This document shows positions 12,666 to 24,189 of a stretch of DNA of 64,000 nt, piece after piece. The stretch is from NCBI GenBank assembly GCA_009760855.2, contig WPIO01000028.1, forward strand, positions 2,746,501 to 2,810,500, in the 5' to 3' direction. Made by a program: the position numbers and the translations under genes. Below the pieces are notes generated by a model. That model was not told the origin of the DNA, did no database searches, and saw only the letters and a list, made by a program, of their open reading frames with translations. How positions within the stretch are numbered: the first letter of the stretch is position 1; each line of letters starts with the position of its first letter. Origin of the DNA: Cristatella mucedo (lineage: Eukaryota; Bryozoa; Phylactolaemata; Cristatellidae).

Positions 12666-12804
12666 AAGCTAATTCAACAGCCTCTTTTTGTATAGCGACA
12701 GAAGAGTATTTACGAAGATCGCCCACAGCAGAATTTGAACCCACGACCTCAACGCCGAGGTCGTGAAAAGTAATTGCCTTACCACGAGAGCCATTGTGGC
12801 TCAC
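12666..12804 (-). mobile_element. SINE-A copy
   Basis: On the reverse strand: TGGCTCTCGTGGTAAGGCAA, CACGACCTCGGCGTTGAGG, GGGTTCAAATTC (B box), GGGCGATC, a shortened body, then CTCTTCTGTCGCTATACAA and AAAGAGGCTGTTGAATTAGC. The central GCCACTGCAAGC segment is deleted. Confidence 0.82.
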
Positions 12805-13436
12805 CACAGCTACTCGTTTAGCTGCTCAGGTCTTGTTGTGCTGGCCATAATCTGGCTCGCCTTACCCAGAAGTCATTGCAACATGCACGTGGTGGATTTT
12901 TTTCGTTGCTTGCTAGTCACCAGAGTTAGTTGAATGCTGCTTCAGTTCATAAACAGTAGTGCTTGTATGGTTATGCATACAAAGATCAGCAAAAGCTAAT
13001 TAGTGCTCCAAGTACCCGATTTCTCTCCCTAATCCCCCCCCCCCGACTGCTACAAGTGCTTCTGCCTGCTTTAGGTGAGTAGCATTGTTAATCTAACCTT
13101 GGCTGTCGTAATAGGCCGCACACACAACCGCCATCAGTTTAAATCTAAGAGTAAGCATTTTAAATTGATGCAATTTTAATCTAAAAAAGTATTAAAATCT
13201 TCTTCATAAACCTCTTTGGTGGCACAAGACAAGCAGTAGACTCCATGACCGAATCGCACAGAGCACTGAACAGGTAGCTCAGTTTGTAGGGTCGTACTAT
13301 TGCTGAGGTGGATTATCTTTTGGTGATCAAACCCAAAGCAGATGGCCTTCAAAGTATCAGTATTTTAATCCAGGTGCTAGAATTGCGGCAAATAAAAGCA
13401 AAACGTTCTACCTTTTGAGTGATACCGGCAGGCTGA
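12805..13436. other. No gene seen; C11 homopolymer at 13034
   Basis: A run of C at 13034-13044. No frame or repeat recognised. Confidence 0.5.
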
Positions 13437-13592
13437 TCCAACAAAAACGCCCAGGACAAAGTAACCTAGCACAAAACCGTCCAGGAAAATCCCACAGGAC
13501 ATATCGCCCAGGACAAATCCGCACAGAATAAAATGTCCTCGGAAAAAACCACCCAGGATCTACCAGCCCTGGACAAAATAGCCCCGATAAAA
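13437..13592. repeat. Degenerate short tandem array (GGCTATTTTGTCC-type units)
   Basis: Read on the minus strand, units such as GGGCTATTTTGTCC, GGCGATATGTCCTG, GGATTTGTCCTGGGC, GGGATTTTCCTGG and GGTTACTTTGTCCTGGGC follow each other at roughly 16-20 bp. Roughly eight units differ by substitutions and small indels but keep a T-rich core plus GTCC(T/A)GG. It ends exactly where the 5S-like segment starts. Confidence 0.7.
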
Positions 13593-13593
13593 T

Positions 13594-13688
13594 AGGCTAC
13601 ATACGATCAGAAGCTAAGCCAAGATCGGAGCGCCGGGGAGTACGGGTGTCTTTGGGTGGAGCGCCCTGTAAAGAGCAGGTCGTGAATG
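13594..13688 (+). pseudogene. 5S rRNA-like fragment (5S pseudogene or head of a 5S-derived SINE)
   Basis: GATCAGAAGCTAAGCC matches the 5S box A region (GAAGCTAAGC). GCCGGGGAGTAC followed by GGGTG then GAGCGCC matches the box C order CCGGT.AGTAC...GGGTGACCGCC. AAAGAGCAGGTCGTGAATGC matches the 3' arm (GGAA..CCAGGTGC.GTA.GC). A GTGTCTTT-type insertion lies between AGTAC and GGGTG, and most of the 5' third is missing. It is not a functional 5S gene. Whether it is a lone pseudogene or a SINE3-type head joined to the following GC-rich segment cannot be decided here. Confidence 0.6.
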
Positions 13689-15144
13689 CCCCCCTCCTAG
13701 CGCCCGTTGGTTTCCTTCAGCCTGACCAAGCACCAAATAGAGAGCGGCCGCTCAAGCATGGCCACTGGCCGCCTGACCGGTTGTCAGACGCGGTTCCCAC
13801 CGACCGGATCGGGTGTGACAGCTATTACCCCTGCCACCCCCTGGCTTTGCCTCTGAATAAAGTTGATACATTTAGAGTTTCAATGATAAAAACATAAAAA
13901 ATACGCAATAAACGTGTAGTACATAACTAATACAGATTAAATTAAAGGATAAGGCACTTTTTTCTCGACTTAAAGCATATTCAATAAAGCTAAAAATTTA
14001 AATATAGTGTAATGTCGGTATATTTGTACATAACTTAAATCAGAACTTAATTTTACATATTGAGTGCTGCTCTGCAGAAAAATTGAATTGGTTACGATAA
14101 GTATGGTAAGTCTTCTAATTTACCATTACGTCATATGTACTTGTAGCTACTTTGGCTTTCTTACACCATGACTGTGATTGGGAAAGCAACTGCTTTGCAG
14201 CAAGGACTGCCATCGAAGAAAGGTTATTTATCCTGGATACGCCCTGTCGGAGGTTAAGCTTGAATATGATACTCCAGATCTCGGGTCCCGCTGCCTGAAA
14301 AGCTCCCTTTAAGTATTTAGACGCACAAAGCTTTCCAGTTGGCGGCTTTAGTGGGTTCCCATTACCAAAACCAGCTCAACATCTCATGCATATAGGGCAG
14401 GCGTTCCGGGGTCGCCTCCTACGAGTTCAAAATTTCTAAGCAGGGAGTTCCAAATGTCTTTGAGATTAGGACACGGTGTATGCTGAGCCGGAGTTTCTAC
14501 GGCTGGTCCGCTCGTTGCGACTTATCTGTGCAATTTGAAAACTCCATGCCATAGCGGGCTGAGCTTTCTTTCATTTCTTTCACTGAAGTTACCAGAAGTG
14601 TCAATTTTGTATCAGCTGCTGTTTTTAAGAAATCTGAAAGATGTACATGATACTCTAGGGAATTCTTAGTCATATCCTGCATAGATTTTTAACGAATACC
14701 CACCTCTGCGTGCGTATTAGATGTGGCTGTCAAATGATCCTCTAGCTGGCCCAGCTTCGAGGACGTAGCTGCAAACTGAGCGCTAACGCTACTAGCAAAT
14801 AATCAACACGTTTCCTCATGCCGACCAAAAATATCTCTTTAATATTTCTTTTTCCAGCCGGTGCAGGCTAGATAATTGCCTCGCCTAACTTAAGTCAATA
14901 TACCGGCACTGGGAGCAACTACCGCATTATCTTCTGTAACTTCAAGCCTAAACCTACCAGAAATCCTTGAAAAAGAGTACGCCCTTGCTTCCGATCGCCA
15001 GTCTGTGTCGGCTAACTTTCCTTTTTGGCTGCGAGTCGCCAAAGCAGTTGGATTCACGCAATCAGCACTTGAGACTGACGGCGAGACACGAATCACAAGC
15101 ACAGCATACAAAATGTATTCAAATTTAAATAATAAATATTGCCA
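13689..15144. other. GC-rich segment after the 5S-like piece, then no gene seen
   Basis: 13690-13855 is clearly GC-rich (GCGGCCGCTC, GGCCACTGGCCGCC, CCACCGACCGGATCGG) and ends at AATAAA (13856-13861). From 13870 on it is AT-rich with no gene. The GC-rich part could be the body of a 5S-derived SINE or an old spacer. Confidence 0.45.
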
Positions 15145-15295
15145 ATTCGACAAGCTCTTTTATATGGCAACAGAAGAGCCTTTACGGCTACCACTACCAC
15201 TCGTAGTGGAAATATAGGATAGCCAACCAAAGAGATCGAATCCACGACCTCGGGACCAAGGTCATAAAAAACAACTACCTTACCTAGTGTGTCTC
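15145..15295 (-). mobile_element. SINE-A copy
   Basis: On the reverse strand: CTAGGTAAGGTAGTTGTTTT, ATGACCTTGGTCCCGAGGTC, GGATTCGATCTC (B box), then TAGCCGTAAAGGCTCTTCTG and TTGCCATATAAAAGAGC. The 3' end is slightly altered. Confidence 0.8.
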
Positions 15296-18200
15296 TTTTT
15301 GAAATGCTTAGAAACCTATTTCAAAAATTGGGTTCCATCACCGTCTTGTAATACATTCCATGTTTTAGTTAGCAGTTTTCCAAGAAATTGGCGATGAGAT
15401 TTTTCATGACAACGGGCTATTTGGTCGGTGCAATTTTGTCGCGGCTATTTTTTCAGTAGCTATTTTGTCGCGTTGCTAACAGATACACGATGAAATGGTG
15501 GCAAGTAATGCCAGATGGAATACAGAGATTCATTAGGCTTTTGTGAACCGGAAAGCGAAGTAAAACTTCTTCATATTCACCTATTAAAGATTAGTAGCTT
15601 CAATTTATTCGTAGTGAGTCGCAGATCAAGGATTTTTTGCTCATTTTCCCTGAGAAAACTGTGAAGCTGCAGTAACGGTTGGCTTGACCTCGAAATTAGA
15701 TGTATAATACACTTTTTGTACTAGCGTGCAAGGTTGTTAGGCTCGCATGCAGAGAACCGTTGATGAGTGAAGTGAAAGCAGCCAGGTGATGCATCTTCAT
15801 TGAACTCTTTCAAAATTAAACTAAAATACTCACAAAAATGTTATCAATTGTTGCATAAAAAAGTGCACCCTGAGGAGGTGGTTATTACGTGTTACATTAC
15901 TTACTTAAACTGACAAGGCCAGCTAATTGGTTGTAGCAGGGCGTCTTTTTAGGCACTTCGACGCCATGATGCAGATTAAAATCAAACCCTATCATTAACA
16001 GATAAACACATCAAGCGATTTGCATCTGCCGTAGTGCTTGAGATGGCATTCGATCAAGGACAAGGTCTGAGAATTTGTTATTTACATTTTTGAAGCTCAT
16101 ATCTTTTCCGGAAACCATTGCACATGCTTACGGAGATGTAATACGGGGCGTTTCTGATAAGAAATATTACGGTTGAGGAGAGGGTGGTTGTATGCACTGG
16201 TGTACTACGGTTTACTCTGGTCTGCTCAATGACTTTAATGGCCACAGTGAACTTGTAATTAGGCAGTTTGTCTGCGGATAAGATGATGACCACTTAGTGT
16301 CTCCTGGGCTAAACGGTGCTTTTTCGTGTTTAAGGCCGCTTCGTGCTGTAACTTGCAGCTCGGCCATCAGGCGCTGAATGATCTCATGCAGCTTAGTGAG
16401 TAGCTTTCGTTATGCTTGCAAGTACCCATAGCCACAGGTGTTATGCCACCGAGGAATGCTTACGAAATGGCAATCACGGGAAAGCCACCCCTGCATGGCC
16501 TTGCCGGAGCTCTCTGGATCTTGTGGCTCTATTTATTCAAAAATATGTCGGCCAATTCTGTTGCTCCATCAAGGCTTACAAACCGTTATTCTTGCCACAG
16601 GGATTGGCCCACCAACATGTTCCTGACTGTCAACTTGGGCGTTCTGATGATGACTATTAGAATATTAAATCAAGGACTCCTATGCACAAAATATCGCCAT
16701 TAATGCTTTTTAAGAGCTTCATGCTGACGAGTTACTTGCAAAAAACAGAGGTCTTTAATTGAAGGCAGGGTTTAATAAGATAAAACTGACTGCAATTTGC
16801 ATTTGTAATGTAACCGGGTGTCCCATACACCACTGCTTAGTAAAAAGAAATGCCTCGATGATCTTTAAAAAAATTACAAGTGACTTAGGCATGATTATGA
16901 ATGAGGTCCTTCTGACTATTGAATCAGGTCATGAAGGTGTTCTGAAGGGCTTTTTTGAGCAACTTAGCAGCAAGTTCGTTGTATGGTATGCATAATAACT
17001 TGAAAAATCGCAGAATTTCTCTTGGTCGATCAGATGAACTGACTCGTCATAGCCCTGGCACTGCCTATTCAGAAATCATACCGAATCTGTTATTCCTTGA
17101 CACCGAGTTTGACTTATGGAAACAAATTGGTTTCTGTTTGTCTTAACCTTACATTATAGAAACGGTGTGTGTCTTCATCCTCATTTAGTAAATGGCAATC
17201 TGGGTTACTTGCTTTTATGGGACAGGTCTCTTGATTGGTTGGCAGAACCGATCAATGTCTGTATTGGACAATCTACAGCTCCCCAAATCAGTCTTCTATA
17301 AAGATTTCTGAGTTGCCAAATAAAATAAAAAGAAGCACCAGAAGCAGTATAAATGCTCTGTGACAGAGAGAAATCGTTCCATGTATACATGATAAACTAT
17401 GATGGCTGTTAGCAAAGAGAGATTTTTTGAAATTACTGGCTGTGATATATGAAGCCATCTAACTCACGTGGTGAGGAAAGAAACCGGCCGTAGAGCAAAT
17501 ATGACCAGCAAATTTCATGGAAAAAGTTGTGGGCTGTCGTACAAAAAAAGTGTCAACAAAGGTCTCGATACATGCCGAATGCTCGCGCTGATAACCATGC
17601 TCTCTGCTCATGCTGAATTGGCTTTCCTGATACTGTAAATAAAACTTCATAAAGTTTATAGCTTTGCTGTGCTAGTGCAGTACTAGTAATTTGCACGTGA
17701 ATTAGCATTAGTGCGATATTCCCAGAAAAAAGTAACCGTCATTCGATGGCTTTTAAGTGGTATGAAGGTATCTCACTTAAGCAAATAATCTCTTCCGAGA
17801 TGGCCTAACCCTGCTGGTGCTGAGGATGACTGATGAATGGAGGGTAGTCGACACTGTGACGGTGGGAGTTGAAAAACCAGTAGACTTAACCTGGTATCAT
17901 TTTATCAAAGGAAGGACTATTACCTGGCGACCATATGCTTAACTAATCATAAATTCCCCATCAATGCTAGTTTACAGCCATGAAATTTGTGGCAGCTTGC
18001 TGCAAAAAGTGACGTTTAGACCGACTTTTGGTTTTCGACGATCCTTAGGAGGCATTCTAAAACTAGGTGGAATACTAAAAATATTTAGGTGATGACGGAA
18101 GAACCACCAGCATAGAAAAGGTGTTTATCGCTTTTATCGACAGGAATAAAGCTGGTGGCGGCTATTGCTGCAGTCATTTTTTCAGCGTTGCTAGGTGCTC

Positions 18201-19856
18201 TACAAAATGACAGACAGGGACAACCTTGGAACTTTGACCTTTTCTAAAGTGCCCGCCAAAGTATTAGCGATGGAGAATGATGGTTTCAGGTGGCACTTGA
18301 TGGCCGACTAAAATGGGAGGGGAGCAGCTACTCGCCCTGCATCCCCCGTCACTTACCGACAGTTACATGACACTGAAAAGTCGTCGGCATGTAAAATTTG
18401 TGTCGATAACGATATTTGTTCCACTAAGTGAAATAACGATGGAAGCGTTTTTAAGGAAGTATGGTAAATATCAGGTTAAAAAGAAGAATCAGACTCCTCA
18501 AATCAGCAAAATGGAAAGTCTGATAATCGAAATGCAGTTAGCACGATATCTTTTTTTTAGCAATCTTGTTGGTCGGCGTAAATTTTTGCCATAAGACGTA
18601 AGACATCATTACCATCGCTAGGACCAGGGTTATGGCAATAACTGATTCCTAACTAGGTGGGTAAGAAGAATCACCAAACTTCACGTGAGTTGCAATGACG
18701 GTACTAAGAGTGGCACTTTCAAAGGTTAGTATAGCAACTTGAACCTCAGCCGGGAAGCAGTCCATAGTATTAGCAATGAGTAAAGCAGCATATACAGCCA
18801 TCAAGTTGCAACAGTCAAATTCGTCAGCTTGGCAATTTATGGCACTGAGCGATCGATAGCCTCGAAGGTACAGGAGCAGGAGCTTTACAGTTGCTCTACG
18901 TCAGTTCTAGGGCTGCGATTTAAATAATAAACTCTTGCTTTCTAGGCATTCTAAAGGTTTCCAGATCTCAGAAAACGGGATTGTAACTGTGGGGTGCATG
19001 TTTGATAAAACGTCACTTACATGGCCCCTGACGAAAAATAAAAAACCATCAGTTGATCTTTTCCTCTGCTATCATTTGCAGACTTAAGATTCTGCTTCCT
19101 AACAATGGAAGTATAAGCTAGCCAGGCTGAAGGCTATCTTAGTTGTTACAACTTTAAAAGCATTGCCTTATGTATTGCCTTAAAATAGGACGTTCATACA
19201 CTCGTGCAATGAAGTTTTCGATAAACTTCTGCAGACGCGAAGAGTGGCAATCAACATTAATGAGTATGATCTCTGGAGCTACAGTGGGAAAGCGCTTCCC
19301 CGTGCTTTGCCTCTCTCCAGCATTAGAATTCTCTGCTATTTTCTCAAATTTATTTTAGTGCTAGTTAAAAATATTCCGCAGATTTGCCTAAATTTCTCTG
19401 TACTTCTCGTTTCGTCGAGAAATTCAGTAGTTCAGCTCATAAGTACTGAAATCTTCGAACAGCCAATGTCTTATAACGGCCAAAATAAAAGGTCAGACGA
19501 ATTAAAGTACGACGCTCACCTACTTGTTTTAAGGAACTTCACTAGAAAAGGATTCCTCCGTATTTTGAAATTATTCAATTATTGCCAGGCAGAATTTCAG
19601 AAACGATTCATAGGGGTTTTCTGCAGATGTCCTTTCGCAACAAGTACCGCGCTCATAAATAGTGCAAGGCCTGGCTAATCAGTGACCAGTAAATGTGACA
19701 CTGGCTCATGGAAGACCGGCCACTGTGCCCCAGAAACCTTTTCGCTACTTCCAGGTTTTTCAGCAGCTGCAGAGCAAAGCGGTTTTAAAGCGCACATCGT
19801 CTACATGTTTGACGATAAATTGCTTACACCAGTATTGCTTCTTACTTAGGTGATTC
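15296..19856. other. 4.5 kb with no supported gene
   Basis: Frames at 16308-16420 (minus, LLTKLHEIIQRLMAELQVTA) and 19244-19678 (plus, 144 codons) have no recognised motif. 15415-15480 holds TTTTGTCGCGGCTATTTTTT, similar to the units at 13437-13592. Confidence 0.5.
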
Positions 19857-20022
19857 GTGATGGCTCACTAGGTAAGGCGGTTGCTTTTCATGACCTCGGT
19901 CCCGAGGTCGTGGTTTCGAATCCTATGGTGGGCGATCCTTTATCGCCACTGCAAGCGGTGTTGATAGCCGTAAAGGCTCTTCTGTCGCTATACAAAAGGA
20001 TGCTGTTAGGTCAGCTAGATTT
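19857..20022 (+). mobile_element. SINE-A copy, best preserved
   Basis: TGGCTCACTAGGTAAGGCGG gives a recognisable Pol III A box, and GGTTTCGAATCC is close to the B-box consensus. Between them CCTCGGTCCCGAGG forms a perfect short inverted repeat like a tRNA stem. The non-tRNA body follows: GATCCTTTATCGCCACTGCA, TGATAGCCGTAAAGGCTCTT, CTGTCGCTATACAAAAGGAT, and an end at GTCAGCTAG plus a T run. No intact tRNA fold is kept, so this is a SINE and not a tRNA gene. Confidence 0.88.
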
Positions 20023-20182
20023 TTTTTTTACTACTACTATCCAGACAGTCCAAATATTCGCAAGAGTAAGCAGCAAGAGTAAAAAACGTTACATTAAAAG
20101 ATTTAGGAAGACCCACCAATCTTCAGTCATCTCGAAGTACGACAGAACGATAGATCTTTGAGATTAGCATCGGCGAGAGCTA

Positions 20183-20262
20183 ATAGTAATAATAATGATA
20201 AAGCGCCATCAGAGAACTCGATCTATTTCTAGGCGCTTTACATTTGCTACTAAGGAAACACG
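20183..20262 (-). mobile_element. LINE-1f tail-only insertion
   Basis: An AATAATAATGATAAAGCGCC start, the hairpin with AAAGCGCC/GGCGCTTT arms, then ATTTGCTACTAAGGAAACACG, which is the last few bases of the 3'UTR on the reverse strand. About 80 bp in all, with no ORF part. Confidence 0.8.
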
Positions 20263-21411
20263 ATAAATCAAGCTGGGCAGCTTTTTGACAATGCTAGGTC
20301 TATGTATCAGTAAAACGTCAATCGATTCCTCAAGCAATACGCTGCTAGCAACTATATTGTATACAGAGCTTCAAAAACACACCAGTTATAAGTAATAAAT
20401 GTATGTGTTTGTGCTTTTTCCCTAAATTGTTACTGGGGTCTCGTACCACATAAAACGGGAGAACACAGGAGTAATTTTTTAATTTAGAAAGACAGAGCGA
20501 CGAGAGGTCATCTGCTGATTGACCAGACGCACCTGGAACGACACGAGATATTATAACCGGTAAAGTTATTTACCGTTGAAGCTATTGAGACTAATGTTCT
20601 CTTTGAATACACCCCCACGGCTATGCAACTTAGGTTATAAGTTACCAAAAATACAAGCAACGACTTCCATGTCTGTACTGAAATAATCTTCCGCAAAAGC
20701 AGAGCTCGTGACCGAGTGCATATCTGGTGACTGACGACGAAGACCAGCCGGATATCTCGGAGCCTTAAAATCACGGTTAAGGACTTGTGCACGTAGCAAG
20801 CAGATACAAACAGGACTGACAAAAGAAGCAGAACGTAGCATTAGCGAAGACAACCCATTACTCTAACAAGTACTAACTAGTAAGCATGCATTCAAAGCAG
20901 CGACAAGTCTATACGACAGCGACTAATAATTACGTGGGTTTGAGAAGCAGCGATGTACACTAGATTTCCTAGGGCCAGCGGCCTGAAGCTCAAGTCAGAA
21001 CCAATACCGAGTAATCGAGTTCTTAACCATAATTTGCCGCCTACTACGTGACTCAAGGTTTTATTCTGTATTGGGCATTTACCCTCTCGATAAGTTGGCT
21101 CAGAGATATTAGGATTCAGGAACTATGAGTGATAACTGCTAGCATTGCAATCGCATGTATCTCTATCTGCAACTAAACGTAGTCGGAAAGACCAGCAGAT
21201 GTTACACAGGGAAGCTGTACAGGGAAGCACAGCTAAGTTAGGTGAACAGTCAAGGCAGAGAGCAACACGGAAGTAACAGCACAAGACCGGCTTAAAGAAT
21301 GATTCACAGTCTGCGATATGGGGAATAGCTTTCGTTGCGTAAGAATTGTAGGGGCACTTTTCGCAGTCTAGGACAAGAAGGAAACTAGCCTCTGTCGCCG
21401 GCTGTCTTTAG
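20263..21411. other. No gene seen
   Basis: Short chance frames only (104 codons at 20822-20508, minus). No repeat recognised. Confidence 0.55.
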
Positions 21412-21830
21412 GAATGATAATAATAATAATAAGAATAAAAAGGTAATACATTCTATATAGTGCCCTCAGAGAACTCAATCTCTTTCAAGGCACTTTAATT
21501 TGCCGCAGAGGAAGCGAGATCGAATGGTTAGCGGTAGCATGCATAATAAACAGTAAGAATACCATTGCTAGACATGCACAGGGTCAGCATACAAGTATGG
21601 TTAGTGGCAGCGGGAAAACTGTCAGAACACATAAGCATATAATGGACGAATCGCAGGGACCCACTAAATGCTGTTATAAGTAAATGCGTTTATAGTTTCT
21701 TTTTTTATGTGGACAAATCAGGAGATGTAACGGAGGTTGGGATTTATTCCTGGCTTTAGGAGCATACGATCTAAAGGCAAGGTCTCCGTAAGACTCTAGG
21801 TTTGTGCGAGATAGGTATCATTAATATTTA
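21412..21830 (-). mobile_element. LINE-1f 3' fragment, old, with a compensated hairpin
   Basis: (AAT)n at 21418-21432 is the tail. The hairpin follows with arms AGTGCC and GGCACT, a paired double change from the usual AGCGCC/GGCGCT. Beyond it lie the 3'UTR (CATGCACAGGGTCAGCATAC, GTGGCAGC) and the C-terminal coding region (CTTTAGGAGCATACGATCTA, AAGGTCTCC on the reverse strand). Many point changes and small indels mark it as an old copy. Confidence 0.78.
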
Positions 21831-22154
21831 CGGTCTAGCTAACCTACAGTCCACTGAGGATCTCAGGTCACAAGGTGGCTGTACAACCAATAATCGAGGA
21901 AAGAGGAGCTATCAGGAATCCCGTGTCGGTCTAAGGATTTTCTATCTCATCGGTTGATCCAGTTTAGCAACCACAGCTCCAACAACAATAGAGCCTCAAG
22001 GCTGAACCTCCGAGATTTGAAAATTAAGGTGGATCTGGGCACCCCAGGAAGGGAAAGGCTGCAGAGGTGTCTACACATGTCGCCGAACTCGACTTTAACA
22101 TATCCTACCTACAGTGAGCTTCGGGGATTTAAACAAATATTACCAAAGGTAATG

Positions 22155-22218
22155 TATTTAATATAGGGCGTTGAGAAAACAGCTCAATCTCTGTCTTGGC
22201 ACTTTACATTTGCATGCG
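22155..22218 (-). mobile_element. Degenerate LINE-1f tail-only fragment
   Basis: ATAGGGCGTTGAGAAAACAG, then CTCAATCTCTGTCTTGGCAC and TTTACATTTGC, match the reverse-strand hairpin with several changes. No flanking LINE sequence is clear. Confidence 0.55.
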
Positions 22219-24189
22219 ACTCAGCACAAGGGTACTCGCTTAGAGGAGATTCACTCAAGGTCGGAAGACTTTGATGAGGGCGTACTGAAAGATTGACCGC
22301 AGAGCACGGCTTGAGGTAGCAACTGGAGGGTCGACTCGTCGGTGCTAGCTCAGCGAAGATCGACAGAAGTCCGACAGAAGTCCGACAACAGGGCGTCTAT
22401 TTTCACTGATGAGCCAGAAAACATTTATTTTGGTCAATTGAAACCTAGACATATGATATTGGTTAGCTTAGAGAGCCCAAAGATAAATATCAATACCTTT
22501 CTAGAGGAGGTTGGAGCGAAAGCCAACATAAATAACCAAACAGCAATATGTCACTTACAGTATTCTCACTGAGAGGCAATAGGACCCTGTAGTTGCAAAA
22601 TGTGAATACACTGTACAGAGCGACAGTAAATAAAATAAATAAAGTTAGCAAACCACTAATTGCTTTTATTTTTCATATTCAATAAAAATATTCGCTTAGC
22701 CTAGCAGCAACCATTTTCTGTGGTACATACTTGAGCGATGTTAAATGCATAGTCTTCCAAAAGGTATCAATTTCGATGCTTTCAACTTGCATAGATCTCC
22801 AGCTCTCTTACAGGTGGTAATATAAAAGTTTATATTCAGGAAATGAGTGCCTTTATTGCATCTTTAAAATGAAATGTTGTATTTGTCTCCTAAAGAGGTA
22901 AGACAATTCAACGGTAACTTTGAAGCATACAGGCAAGAAGAGATGCAGCAGCTCGGTAGAAATAACACAAAAGCAAAATCAAAGAGAATTTAACGATAAC
23001 TATTGAAACAAATTTTGGTAATTAAGCATCTAAATGTGATTAGTTGGCATTTCATTTGCTTGCTTAGCTTGCGTGTTTGATCAACAATTTGTTTATAGCG
23101 TCGACAGAAATTGTGGTAATGTGCTACAAACGACCGTCGAATTCCGCTGGAGACTCTTTTTTTATTCAACGGATTAGCTCCATTGCAGGAGTCTTACCAA
23201 GCCCAGTCAAGCCAATTTTCATACGTGAAAGCTAGACGGGAAGTGATATATCCAGCATTTTAGATGGTTCGAGTTATTTTCTGTTTTATGCAAGTGTTGC
23301 TGAAACCAACAAATGATTACGTCAAACTTGCTCAAATATAGCCAAGATAAAATGCTGCTTCCTAGTTACGTGCGAGTCAAAAATAAATTGCAAGTTTTAT
23401 AACAAAAGCACTATTCACATTATGCAAGCTAGCACACCACCACGGTTAATTGTGCCCACTTTTAGCTCTGCAGCACTAACACAAATCTGGGCATGTAGAT
23501 AAGATAACCACAGCAACAATGATCAATTTATTTTGAACTGTTAATGTAAAGCTAATTTTTTCTAACTGCTCACAGGTATTAAAGAGGGTATAAGAAGAAG
23601 TAGAACATGACTAGGAGCTGGAATTGGCAGATCGGCTTGCAAATCACGACAGTAATTATTTACACATAACACAGGTTCTCCTGATTTGCATGGCTCTCCC
23701 TCTAGATACTTGTCAACTTCATGGCTTCTTTCATGACTTTTGTATTCATCTATTCTCTGGATTTCTCTTGGTTAAACTTACAGAAAAGTTTCCAATTCAA
23801 AAAAGCATCATTAAACCTGCTATTCCCAATACAATGGCTTAGTTTGAAATCAAACCAGCATTGGTTTCTGTGGAGAGCATGCTTATACTTCTTAGGACAT
23901 CAATGGCACGAATCAACTTTCGAATGAGGCCAGTCCATCTATTTTTTGAGGTAAGCTAAAAAATAAACTTTTTCTCACAGAAATCGTTTCTATAGTTCCC
24001 CTTTTAATTGCGTATGCATCCTGTCACTGCTCAGGTTGTCAATAGAAACTTTTCTACCTCCCTCTCAAAAAGATATAAAAGTTAATACTAGAAAGAGATT
24101 ATATTTTTTTAGGTGACTGAGCAATATATTAGTCTGATTGTCATCATAAGAAAATGTTGAAGAGGCTAGATCACGATATTTCATGCAGC
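22219..24189. other. No gene seen
   Basis: AT-rich. The 76-codon frame at 22342 includes a GACAGAAGTCC duplication and no known motif. Confidence 0.55.

Noticed and set aside
19244-19678. 144-codon plus-strand frame
   Set aside because: No domain or membrane pattern recognised. A few frames of this size are expected by chance in 64 kb read in six frames.
19857-19932. Functional tRNA gene
   Set aside because: A and B boxes are present but the acceptor stem and cloverleaf are not, and the same head recurs with the SINE-A body.
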